From CAZEJS01 sp964512645 (GTDB lineage: Bacteria > Actinomycetota > Geothermincolia > Fen-727 > Anoxymicrobiaceae), in the NCBI GenBank assembly GCA_964512645.1, contig CAZEJS010000006.1, positions 36,027 to 100,026 of the forward strand: a stretch of DNA of 64,000 nt. The letters run 5' to 3'. The translations under genes and the position numbers were made by a program. How positions within the stretch are numbered: the stretch's first letter is position 1; each line of letters opens with the position of its first letter. The notes beneath the pieces are model-generated. The model was given only the letters and a program-made list of their open reading frames with translations. It was not told where the DNA came from and ran no database searches. Of the stretch, positions 51,092 through 58,928 are shown one piece after another.

Positions 51092-53434
51092 GTGCTCTTG
51101 CGTAGATACCTGACGGTCACGGTACTGCTGGCGGTCGCGCTCCTGGCTGCCGCCCCTGGCGCCGCCAGGGCGGCATGGAACGGGGGCCACGATGTTATCG
51201 GGTGCACCGCCGCCAGCCGCACCTGGTACTTCGCCGAAGGCACCACCCGCCCGGGCTTCGAGGAGTGGATATGCCTGTTCAACCCCGGGGCGCGGGCGAC
51301 AACCGCCAGGATCACCTACATGACCGGGAGCGGCAAGACCGCGGTGAAGCGGTACGTGCTGAAGCCGGCGAGCCGGACCACGGTGGACGTCGGGCTGGAA
51401 GTGGCGGCAGGCAGCGACGTGTCGGCGAAGGTGGACGCGGATTCGCCCGTTGTCGCCGAAAGGCCCATCTATTTCCGGTACAAAGGCGCCTGGACCGGGG
51501 GCCACGACGTCGTGGGCGCGACCGCCCCCCGCTCCACCTGGTACTTCGCCGAAGGCACCTGCCGGCCGGGATTCGAGCCCTACCTGTGCCTGCAGAACCC
51601 CGGAGGGTCGGACGCGGCGGTGCGGATCACTTACATGCTGGGCAACGGAAGGACGCGCGTCGAGCCCGTGACGGTGCCCGCGAGGTCCCGGCACACGGTC
51701 GTGGTCAAGAATCTCCTCGGTGAGGGTGACGACGCCGCCCACGACTTTTCGGCCATGGTGGAATCGACCAACGGAGCGCCGATAGTCGCCGAGCGCCCGA
51801 TGTACTTCAACTACAAAGGCGCCTGGACAGGGGGGCACGACGTGCTTGGCGCGGCCGCCCCCACCGGCGCATTCTACTTCGCCGAAGGCACCTGCCGACC
51901 CGGCTTCGACCCCTATATCTGCATACAGAACCCGAACGCGGCCTCCAGCAGGGTGAAGGTCACTTTCATGCTCGGCGACGGTTCGGTGAAGACGTGGACC
52001 CAGGCCGTCGGGGGACACTCGCGCTTCACGCTCACGGTCAAACAGGTTCTTGGCGAATACGACGACGCCGCGCACGATTTCTCCGCGAAAGTCCAGACGA
52101 CCGACGGGAGCGGTATCGTAGTCGAACGGCCAATGTACTTCTCGTACAGGAACGCGTGGACCGGGGGGCACGACGTCATCGGAGCGCCGGGGCCCGCGTC
52201 CTCGTTCTTCTTCGCCGAAGGCACCTGCCGTCCCGGTTTCGCGCCGTACCTGTGCATCCAGAACCCCGCCGGGGCCGGGGCGTCGGTGAGGATAACCTAC
52301 ATGCTCGGAGACGGCACCAGCCGGGTGCAGGAAATCTCCGTCCCCGGGCGTTCGCGCAGCACCGTGTTCGCCAAGGACCTGCTGGGGGAGGGTGACGACG
52401 CGGCCCACGACTTCTCCTGCAGGGTCGAGGCCCTGGGCGGGGCGGAGATAGTCGCAGAGCGCCCGATGTACTTCGACTATTACAGCACCGCGAAATGGAC
52501 CATGTGCGCCGTCGGCGACGTCAACCTGGGCGGCGACATGTCGCCGATCCTTTCCGCCAACGGCTTCGACTACGTGTGGAGCGGGGTGCGCGACAGGCTC
52601 GCCGCGGCAACGGTCACCTTCGCGAACCTGGAGTGCGCGATGTCCTACCGGGGAGAGCAGGTCCGGGGCAAGACGTTCACTTTCCGCGGCGACCCCGCCG
52701 CTCTCCAGGGGATGAAGGACGCCGGCGTGGACGTGGTCTCGCTGGCCAACAACCACGCCCGCGATTTCGGGCCGGTTGCCCTCATGGATTCGATGGAGCA
52801 CCTGGACCGATACGGTATCCGGCACTGCGGCGCCGGCGCCGACTACGAATCGGCCCACGTCCCCGCTTACCTGTCGGCGAACGGGCTGAGCGTGGCGTTC
52901 CTGGCGTACGACGACATCGGGTACGCGGGATGGTACGCCGACGCCGGCTACCCGGGCGTCTGCGACGCGACCGATACCGCCCGGCTGGTGGCGGACATCG
53001 CCAACGCCAGGCGGAACGCGGACCTGCTCGTCGTCTCCTTCCACTGGGGAACCGAGAAGAAGTACACCCCCGACGCGAGCCAGACGGCGCTGGCGCGCCT
53101 GGCGATAGACCAGGGGGCCGACCTGGTCCTGGGGCATCACCCCCACGTTCCCCAGGGGTTCGAGTTCTACAGGGGCAAGCTCATCGCCAACTCCCTGGGG
53201 AACTTCGTCTTCAACCCGGGAAGCAACGAGGGCCATTACACAATCCTGACGGAGCTGTCGCTCGATTCCAGGGGGCTGCTCGGCGCCAGGGTCTACCCGG
53301 TCTACATCGGTAACGGGAGGCCGGGCTACATGACCGGTAGTTCGGGCAGCGAGTGGATAACCAGGATCGCCGGCCTCTCCCAGCAGTTGGGGACAGCCGC
53401 GCGGGTGGAGAACGGCGTGATGCTTTTTCCGTAA
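51092..53434 (+). CDS. secreted CapA-like metallophosphatase-fold protein fused to four surface repeats
   Basis: About 780 residues. GTG 51092 is chosen because GGAGG precedes it and a TAGAAT -10-like box (51058-51063) overlaps the upstream ATG 51062. Signal peptide: YLTVTVLLAVALLAAAPGAA. Residues ~30-465 hold four ~110-residue repeats (YFAEGTTRPGFEEWICLFNP, YFAEGTCRPGFEPYLCLQNP, YFAEGTCRPGFDPYICIQNP, FFAEGTCRPGFAPYLCIQNP), each ending near AERPMYF. Residues ~468-780 are PGA_cap/CapA: CAVGDVNLGGD, FANLECAMS, SLANNHARDFG, SFHWGTE, GHHPHVPQG. CapA is linked to poly-gamma-glutamate capsules, but capBCD are absent. Extracellular anchoring through the repeats is inferred. Confidence 0.88.
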   Translation: MLLRRYLTVTVLLAVALLAAAPGAARAAWNGGHDVIGCTAASRTWYFAEGTTRPGFEEWICLFNPGARATTARITYMTGSGKTAVKRYVLKPASRTTVDVGLEVAAGSDVSAKVDADSPVVAERPIYFRYKGAWTGGHDVVGATAPRSTWYFAEGTCRPGFEPYLCLQNPGGSDAAVRITYMLGNGRTRVEPVTVPARSRHTVVVKNLLGEGDDAAHDFSAMVESTNGAPIVAERPMYFNYKGAWTGGHDVLGAAAPTGAFYFAEGTCRPGFDPYICIQNPNAASSRVKVTFMLGDGSVKTWTQAVGGHSRFTLTVKQVLGEYDDAAHDFSAKVQTTDGSGIVVERPMYFSYRNAWTGGHDVIGAPGPASSFFFAEGTCRPGFAPYLCIQNPAGAGASVRITYMLGDGTSRVQEISVPGRSRSTVFAKDLLGEGDDAAHDFSCRVEALGGAEIVAERPMYFDYYSTAKWTMCAVGDVNLGGDMSPILSANGFDYVWSGVRDRLAAATVTFANLECAMSYRGEQVRGKTFTFRGDPAALQGMKDAGVDVVSLANNHARDFGPVALMDSMEHLDRYGIRHCGAGADYESAHVPAYLSANGLSVAFLAYDDIGYAGWYADAGYPGVCDATDTARLVADIANARRNADLLVVSFHWGTEKKYTPDASQTALARLAIDQGADLVLGHHPHVPQGFEFYRGKLIANSLGNFVFNPGSNEGHYTILTELSLDSRGLLGARVYPVYIGNGRPGYMTGSSGSEWITRIAGLSQQLGTAARVENGVMLFP

Positions 53435-53515
53435 GGACCGCCCGGCGGTGAACGGCCCGCGGCGTCCGCTGCGAGGCGGCCGCCCCGGTCCCGGTCGAGA
53501 GAGGGGTGACGAACG

Positions 53516-54604
53516 ATGGCCCCGAGCCTGCCGGATTACAGCGTTGTAGAAGTCGAAGCCGCCGACGCGGTCATCATCAGGTGCCGCAGGTACCGGCGCG
53601 AGGGTGCCCGCGCCGTGGTTTGCGGCCACGGGCTGGCCTCCACCGGGTACGAGTTCGACCTCCCTCTCGCGGGCTTCAGCCTCGCCGAGAAACTGTACCG
53701 GCTCGGGTACGAAGTGTGGATAATGAACTTCAGCGGGGCCGGCCATCCCCCGTGGCAGAGCGAGCCCAGGGGCGCCCGGCACTCAGGGGACACCCAGGGG
53801 GCGCTGGACCTGGCCGCGGTCGTGGACCGGGTGGTGGAGGAGACCGGGCAGCCGTGCTTCTACATCGGCCACTCCTTCGGGGGGATGTCCCTGTACATCT
53901 ACCTACAGGGGACGGCGCCCTCGGAATCCGCGAGCGGGGCGTTCGTCCGCGACCCGGAGCTGGCGCGCCGGCGCAACGGCAAGGTGGCGGCCGCGCTTAC
54001 CGTGGGCAGCCCGGCGTCGCTGGCCGACGACCTTCCCCCGTGGTGGGAGAGACTCCGGCGCACATCGCTGATGCAGTCGGTGATGACTAAGATCGAGGGG
54101 TTCCTGCTCCGGCGCTCCCGGCGTAAGCCGTTGATACCGGTGGGCCGCTTCTCCAGGCGGTTCGGCTTCAGGCATCCCTGGCTCACCAGGATGATAATGT
54201 CCGGCTTCCTCATGAAGCCGTACCTGCGCCCGGAGATGATGGGGAAAGAGGCCTGCCGGCTTTTCGGGACGTGGGCGGGCGGTGACGTCGCCTGCCTCCA
54301 CGTGGCCCAGAGCGTGCACGCCGCACGTACCGGCGAGCTGGCCTCGATGGACCGGGAAGGGGACGGGCGCCTGAACTACACCGACGGCATGGGAGCCGTC
54401 ACCGCTCCGCTGGCGGCGGCGGCGGGCACCAGGGACTTCCTCTGTCCCGCCGAGGGCATCAGGCGGAAGGTCCTGGGCGAGGTTTCATCCGAGCACACCC
54501 TTTTCCTGCCCATCAACGGGTGCGGCCACTGCGACATGCTCTACCATCTTCCCCTCGAGGAGATCACCGGCTGGATGGAGTGGGCCGCGGCGGCGGCGAC
54601 CTGA
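53516..54604 (+). CDS. alpha/beta-fold hydrolase
   Basis: 362 residues. CGHGLASTGYEFD at the oxyanion strand, nucleophile elbow IGHSFGGMS (Ser120), and a C-terminal catalytic-His candidate in NGCGHCDMLYHLP. A long helical cap lies between ~150 and 270. It resembles lipase/PhaC-like hydrolases of unknown substrate, which would fit the lipid emphasis of the window (phasins, SCP2, acyltransferase), but the PHA synthase Cys nucleophile is absent. ATG has AGAGGGGTGACG upstream. Confidence 0.82.
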   Translation: MAPSLPDYSVVEVEAADAVIIRCRRYRREGARAVVCGHGLASTGYEFDLPLAGFSLAEKLYRLGYEVWIMNFSGAGHPPWQSEPRGARHSGDTQGALDLAAVVDRVVEETGQPCFYIGHSFGGMSLYIYLQGTAPSESASGAFVRDPELARRRNGKVAAALTVGSPASLADDLPPWWERLRRTSLMQSVMTKIEGFLLRRSRRKPLIPVGRFSRRFGFRHPWLTRMIMSGFLMKPYLRPEMMGKEACRLFGTWAGGDVACLHVAQSVHAARTGELASMDREGDGRLNYTDGMGAVTAPLAAAAGTRDFLCPAEGIRRKVLGEVSSEHTLFLPINGCGHCDMLYHLPLEEITGWMEWAAAAAT

Positions 54605-54620
54605 GCGCGCCGGGCCGCCG

Positions 54621-55160
54621 TCAGCGGCACTCTTCCACGTCCACTTCCTCGAGCGACTGCCGGTAGCGCTCGGGCAGCGTCTGGTACAGGCGGGTGCCCA
54701 TCAACGCGAAGTCCTTCTGCACCTGCGAGAGCTCTCTGACGACCCGCGCGGGGACTCCCACGGCGAGGCTTCCGGGCGGTATTTCGGTCCGGGGCGTGAC
54801 GAGCGCTCCCGAGCCCAGCATGCTTCCCGCGCCGATCCGCGCCCCGTCGTTGACGACGGCACCCATGCCGACCACCACGTGCTCCTCCAGGAAGCAGCCG
54901 TGCAGGATCGCGCCGTGGCCCACGTGCGAGTCGGCGCTGAGGGTGGTGACCGAATCCGGCCCGGCGTGCAGGACGGCGTTCTCCTGGATGTTGGACCCGT
55001 CGGCGACGATGATCTCGCCCCAGTCGCCCCGGAGGACCGCCCCGGCGCCGATGAAGCAGTCCTCCCCGACGGTCACCCTGCCGATGATGACCGCGGTGTC
55101 ATGGACGTACGATGTCTTTCCGATCCTGGGCCTGCGTCCTTCGAAGACGTAAATCGGCAT
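54621..55160 (-). CDS. gamma-carbonic anhydrase-family / hexapeptide-repeat protein
   Basis: 179 residues forming a left-handed beta-helix: TAVIIGRVTVGEDCFIGAGA, VADGSNIQENAVLHAG and repeating hexads. Metal-binding His are in HVGHGAILHGC with the first His in VLHAG, as in Cam/PaaY/YrdA proteins, and QENAVLH keeps the family Gln/Asn. It may hydrate CO2 or act as a thioesterase as for PaaY. ATG 55160 has GGAGGGAAAC upstream. Confidence 0.9.
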   Translation of the reverse strand: MPIYVFEGRRPRIGKTSYVHDTAVIIGRVTVGEDCFIGAGAVLRGDWGEIIVADGSNIQENAVLHAGPDSVTTLSADSHVGHGAILHGCFLEEHVVVGMGAVVNDGARIGAGSMLGSGALVTPRTEIPPGSLAVGVPARVVRELSQVQKDFALMGTRLYQTLPERYRQSLEEVDVEECR

Positions 55161-55391
55161 GTTTCCCTCCAGGGGTATCGCGTGGCGCATATACAGTAAC
55201 CAATAACGGCCTGCTGCGCCAAAGCGGGGCACTCGACCGGGCCCGCCGGGGAACGGGGCCGGTGTCTCGGAGAACGGGCAGGCCGGGCCGGACGGAGGCG
55301 CGGGCCACCGGGGAGCCTGGAGGGTACAATCGACGGAAAGGCGGAACGCCCGCCGGGCCTGTAGCGCCGGGCAGGCAGGGAGGAGGTAAGC

Positions 55392-56513
55392 GTGGCGGGA
55401 CTGCGTCCGTTCAAGCTGGAGAGGCACTTCGCGCTGCACGAGTTCAGCGTGAAGCACAACCTGGCCGCGTCGGACTGCGAGCCGCTTTCGCAGGCCGGGC
55501 TGCTCGAGCTCGCCGACGAAGGCACCAGGCGCCTCTGGGACGAACTGCGCCTCGGCTATACCGAGAGCCAGGGCGCGCCGTTTCTGAGGGACGAGATAGC
55601 CGGGCTGTACCGGGACACCGGGCCGGACGACGTCCTGGTGTGCGCTCCGGTGGAGGGCATCTTCCTGGTGATGAACGGCCTCCTCGAGAGCGGCGACCAC
55701 GTGATATGCGCGTTTCCCGGGTACCAGGCGCTCTACGAGGTCGCGCGGTCGATGGAGTGCGACGTCGAGATGTGGCCGGCCGACGAGCGCCAGGGGTGGC
55801 GGTTCGACCCGAAATGGCTCGAGGACCACGTGCGCCCCGACACCCGGCTGATTGTCACCAACTTCCCCCACAACCCGACCGGGTGGCTCCCCGGGGCGCC
55901 CGACTTCGCGAGGGTCGTCGAGGTCGCCTCAGCCGCGAGCGCCCTCCTCCTTTCCGACGAGATGTACCGGTTCACCGAGCGGGACCCGGCGAACACGCTG
56001 CCGGCCGCCTGCGACCTCTACGACAGGGCGGTATCGCTTGGCGGGATGTCCAAGGCTTTCGGCATGCCCGGGGCGCGCATAGGCTGGCTCGCAACCAGGG
56101 ACCCCGGCATCATCGAAAGGCTGCGGACGGTGAAGGATTACACCTCCATCTGCTCGAGCGCGCCGGGTGAGGTCCTGGCGACCATAGCGTTGAAATCGAA
56201 AGAGAAAATACTGGAGCGCAACATGGCGTTGATCGAGAAGAACCTGGAACGCCTCGACTACTTCTTCGACAAGCACCCGGCGCTTTTCTACTGGGACAGG
56301 CCCGCGGCGGGAACGGTCGCGTTCCCCCGGCTGCTGGGCGGACACGACGCCGCCGGGCTCTGCGAGAGTCTGGCGCGCGAGGCGGAAGTGCTCCTCCTGC
56401 CGTCACAGGTGTTCGATTACGGCTCCGAGCACGTCCGGTTCGGGTTCGGCAGGGAGGGCCTCGACGAGGCGCTGCTGGCGCTGGAGAAGTACATCGTGAC
56501 CCACGGCCTGTGA
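55392..56513 (+). CDS. PLP-dependent class I/II aminotransferase
   Basis: 373 residues; GTG start after AGGAGGTAAGC. Fold-type I motifs: VEGIFLVMNGLL, NFPHNPTGWLP (Asn/Pro loop), SDEMYRF and SLGGMSKAFGMPGARIGW with PLP Lys221, then FGFGRE with the carboxylate-binding Arg. N-terminal FALHEFSVKHNLAASDCEPL is similar to a subgroup of actinobacterial/archaeal aspartate-type aminotransferases. Substrate not determined. Confidence 0.88.
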   Translation: MAGLRPFKLERHFALHEFSVKHNLAASDCEPLSQAGLLELADEGTRRLWDELRLGYTESQGAPFLRDEIAGLYRDTGPDDVLVCAPVEGIFLVMNGLLESGDHVICAFPGYQALYEVARSMECDVEMWPADERQGWRFDPKWLEDHVRPDTRLIVTNFPHNPTGWLPGAPDFARVVEVASAASALLLSDEMYRFTERDPANTLPAACDLYDRAVSLGGMSKAFGMPGARIGWLATRDPGIIERLRTVKDYTSICSSAPGEVLATIALKSKEKILERNMALIEKNLERLDYFFDKHPALFYWDRPAAGTVAFPRLLGGHDAAGLCESLAREAEVLLLPSQVFDYGSEHVRFGFGREGLDEALLALEKYIVTHGL

Positions 56514-56547
56514 CCGGCAACCGCCCCGGCGGAACGGGACGGAGCCT

Positions 56548-57795
56548 TCAGCCCCCGGTGTAGGCGCTCGGCGGCGCCGGGGTGGTTATCTTGCGCCAGG
56601 AAGGGGTCGAGGTCACGTCGAAGCCCGGGTTCCCGGCGGAGTGGATGATGTAGACGGGAGTTCCCACCTCGACCAGGTCGAACAACTGGACCACCTCGTT
56701 CATCCGCATCCTTATGCACCCGTGCGACGCCGAAGTGCCTATGCTCCCGCTGTTCGAAGTGCCGTGGATCAGCACGCCGGACGCGTTCAGCGGCATGGCG
56801 CGGATGCCCAGCGGGTTGCTGTAGCCCGGCCCGATGGTCTCCGGCATCGACGCGGACCAGGAGGAGTGAGGGTTGAACCACGTCGGGTTCATCTGTTTTC
56901 CGACGATCTGCCACTGACCGACCGGGGTGGGCCACGCCGACTGCCCGCAGGCGATGCTGTAAGAAGCCACCGGCGCCTCCCGGTTGAAGAGCGTCAGCTT
57001 GTGCTCGGCCAGGTTGATCACGATCAGCTTGCCGAAGATCTCGTCCCCGAAGGTGGCGGGCGTCCGGAGCGCCACGATGGGCACCGTCCTGCTCCTGGAG
57101 TTGAGGGCGTCGCCGACCTCCGCCCTGATGACGTCCTCGGAGACCTGGTAACCCGGTAACGCTTTCATTATTACCGGCGCCCCGCTGGTGACGTCCACGT
57201 AGGCGTTCCTCGGGGGGTGGTTCGCCGCCGCGGTGACGTTCCTCACGAACTGGTCGACGGCGGCTTCGTCCGTCTCCACCATGAGCAGCCCGTTCACCCG
57301 GTACGGCCTGTTGGTGTAAGAACGGAACATCCGCTCGAGGATGTTCGGCGACCATGCCTGTGAGTACGCGCTCTCCACCATCTTGGAGTAGTCGAGGTTA
57401 AGCCCCAGTTCCTCCGGGGTTATGCCGAACCTCTCCTCGTCGAGGGTGAGGACCACCGGTTTTTCGGCTACTCCCGCGAGCTCCCGCTCGACTTTCCTGT
57501 ACGCGTCGGACCGGCTAAGGCCGGACACGTCGACGCCGGACACCTTCGACCCCGGTGGAAATTTGCTCCACCTGGAGATGTCCTGTGCCAGGTAGTAGCC
57601 GCCCAGCCCCAGCACGCACAGCAGGAGGAAGACAGCGGCGAGGTACAGCGTGACTCTGGTGGTCGAGTTCGCGGCGGCCCAGGCCTTGAGGCGCGTCCCG
57701 GTCCCCGCTGTCACCTCCGGTGCCGCCGCCACCGGGGCGGCTATGGTTTCCGAACCCAATCCGTGCTCCTGAACTGAATCGCCGGCCGACTCCAT
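56548..57795 (-). CDS. L,D-transpeptidase (YkuD) with N-terminal PG-binding domain, copy 2
   Basis: About 415 residues. TM anchor (VTLYLAAVFLLLCVLGLGGY), domain opening FPPGSKVSGVDVSGLSRSDA as in copy 1, and YkuD domain with HGTSNSGSIGTSASHGCIRM: His358 and Cys360. Start is uncertain: ATG 57795 lacks a ribosome site, whereas TTG 57759 has AGGAG 7 bases upstream; an upstream in-frame stretch overlaps the small gene at 57964 and is rejected. Two such enzymes 16 kb apart imply a strongly 3-3 cross-linked wall. Confidence 0.88.
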   Translation of the reverse strand: MESAGDSVQEHGLGSETIAAPVAAAPEVTAGTGTRLKAWAAANSTTRVTLYLAAVFLLLCVLGLGGYYLAQDISRWSKFPPGSKVSGVDVSGLSRSDAYRKVERELAGVAEKPVVLTLDEERFGITPEELGLNLDYSKMVESAYSQAWSPNILERMFRSYTNRPYRVNGLLMVETDEAAVDQFVRNVTAAANHPPRNAYVDVTSGAPVIMKALPGYQVSEDVIRAEVGDALNSRSRTVPIVALRTPATFGDEIFGKLIVINLAEHKLTLFNREAPVASYSIACGQSAWPTPVGQWQIVGKQMNPTWFNPHSSWSASMPETIGPGYSNPLGIRAMPLNASGVLIHGTSNSGSIGTSASHGCIRMRMNEVVQLFDLVEVGTPVYIIHSAGNPGFDVTSTPSWRKITTPAPPSAYTGG

Positions 57796-57963
57796 GATAC
57801 GGGTTTGGACGGCCGGGGAGGCGTTCTTGCTCCCGTGCCGTTCGAAATGTAATTCACGAAGCACCGGGAAGTATCCTGCATGCCGTCCCGGCGCATGGTG
57901 CAGACTCGGCGGTGCCGCCGGCGCGGAGGCGGCAGGGGGGCGGGCGAACCCGGGAGGGAGAAC

Positions 57964-58137
57964 GTGGTGGCTCGAAGGAAACAGGTTGTCTTCACGCTGG
58001 ACGAGAGCGCGCTTATCTGGCTCCGCCGGATAATCACCGACCGCGACGAAGCCGAGGCGCTGAAGTTCGTCCTGGAGGTCCTCGGGCCCGGGGTGAACGA
58101 GTCGGAGCACCCTCCGGGGATCATCAAGGGCATCTAG
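57964..58137 (+). CDS. 57-residue hypothetical protein
   Basis: GTG start with CGGGAGGGAGAAC upstream. Sequence: MVARRKQVVFTLDESALIWL, then RRIITDRDEAEALKFVLEVL ending GIIKGI. The short beta strand plus helix-turn-helix layout (KQVVFTLDES, then two helices) hints at a ribbon-helix-helix-like DNA-binding protein, though the family is not recognised. It is divergent from the transpeptidase gene. Confidence 0.6.
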   Translation: MVARRKQVVFTLDESALIWLRRIITDRDEAEALKFVLEVLGPGVNESEHPPGIIKGI

Positions 58138-58233
58138 CGTGGGACACCTTCCGGCGGGCGGCTCGGAGAGTCCCGGCAGCGCCGGGTACGCCGCAAACGG
58201 CGCCGCGGGCGCCGCCGTTTCGCCGGGGGTGAT

Positions 58234-58752
58234 TCAGCCGCACAGCTCCTTCAGAGACATGAGCCGCCGGGCGTTCTCGGGCCGGGCAAGGTGCGGACAT
58301 TCCTCGACCCCGGCCTTGCCCTCAGACAGCCTGGTGGCGAAGGCCATGCACGTCGGCACGCCGCACTCCCTGCAGTTGGTGCCGGGGAGGAGCTTCAGCA
58401 GGTCGAGGACCCTGGGCTTCTCCCAGGAGTCGTAGCTGGGCTCGATGTTCTCCCTGTCGTCCCAGATGCGGTTTATCTTGCCGACCATCGCGCGAGCCAG
58501 CGCCAGCGCCTCCGACCTCTCGGTGATGTTGCTTATGAGGATCTCACGCGGCCTGAGAGCGTACTTGCGCCCGCCCTCCCTGAAGACGAGCGCCGGCAGG
58601 CCCGGCACGAACTCGCCCTTCTCCACCGTGGCGTTCACGTACGGGATGGCCTCGCTGATGTCCGCCGACAGGGCCACCTTCGCTACGTAGATAGGGGACT
58701 CCAGGTCGCATTCGGGCGAAGCGACCTCGACCTCGTAGTCTTCGACAAGCAT
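58234..58752 (-). CDS. (Fe-S)-binding protein with CxxC-x4-C type cluster domain
   Basis: 172 residues. The C-terminal part LLPGTNCRECGVPTCMAFAT-RLSEG followed by ECPHL is the PF04060-type [4Fe-4S] motif (Cys-x2-Cys-x4-Cys-x16-17-Cys) found in CO-dehydrogenase/acetyl-CoA synthase gamma subunits, corrinoid-protein activators and Rnf/electron carriers. The N-terminal ~110 residues form an alpha/beta domain (VEVASPECDLESPIYVAKVA). ATG 58752 has GGGAG upstream; GTG 58758 is in frame but too close. No partner gene is adjacent. Electron transfer or cofactor activation is inferred. Confidence 0.8.
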   Translation of the reverse strand: MLVEDYEVEVASPECDLESPIYVAKVALSADISEAIPYVNATVEKGEFVPGLPALVFREGGRKYALRPREILISNITERSEALALARAMVGKINRIWDDRENIEPSYDSWEKPRVLDLLKLLPGTNCRECGVPTCMAFATRLSEGKAGVEECPHLARPENARRLMSLKELCG

Positions 58753-58928
58753 GATCACCAGCTCCCGGTAGTACGCGGTTCAGGGCGTGCCACCCGCCCG
58801 GCACGGGCACCGTGACGGTGGATTCCACCGGCGCGGGGCGGCCAACCCGCCTGTTCCAATGGTTGCCGAACCGGGGCTCCCTGTAAAGGTCCGTGTCCGT
58901 GCGGCAGGAGGGGAGGCGCGCCCGACGC

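Noticed and set aside
51038..53782. 914-codon minus-strand open frame
   Set aside because: Antisense to the repeat-CapA gene; a result of high GC at third positions.
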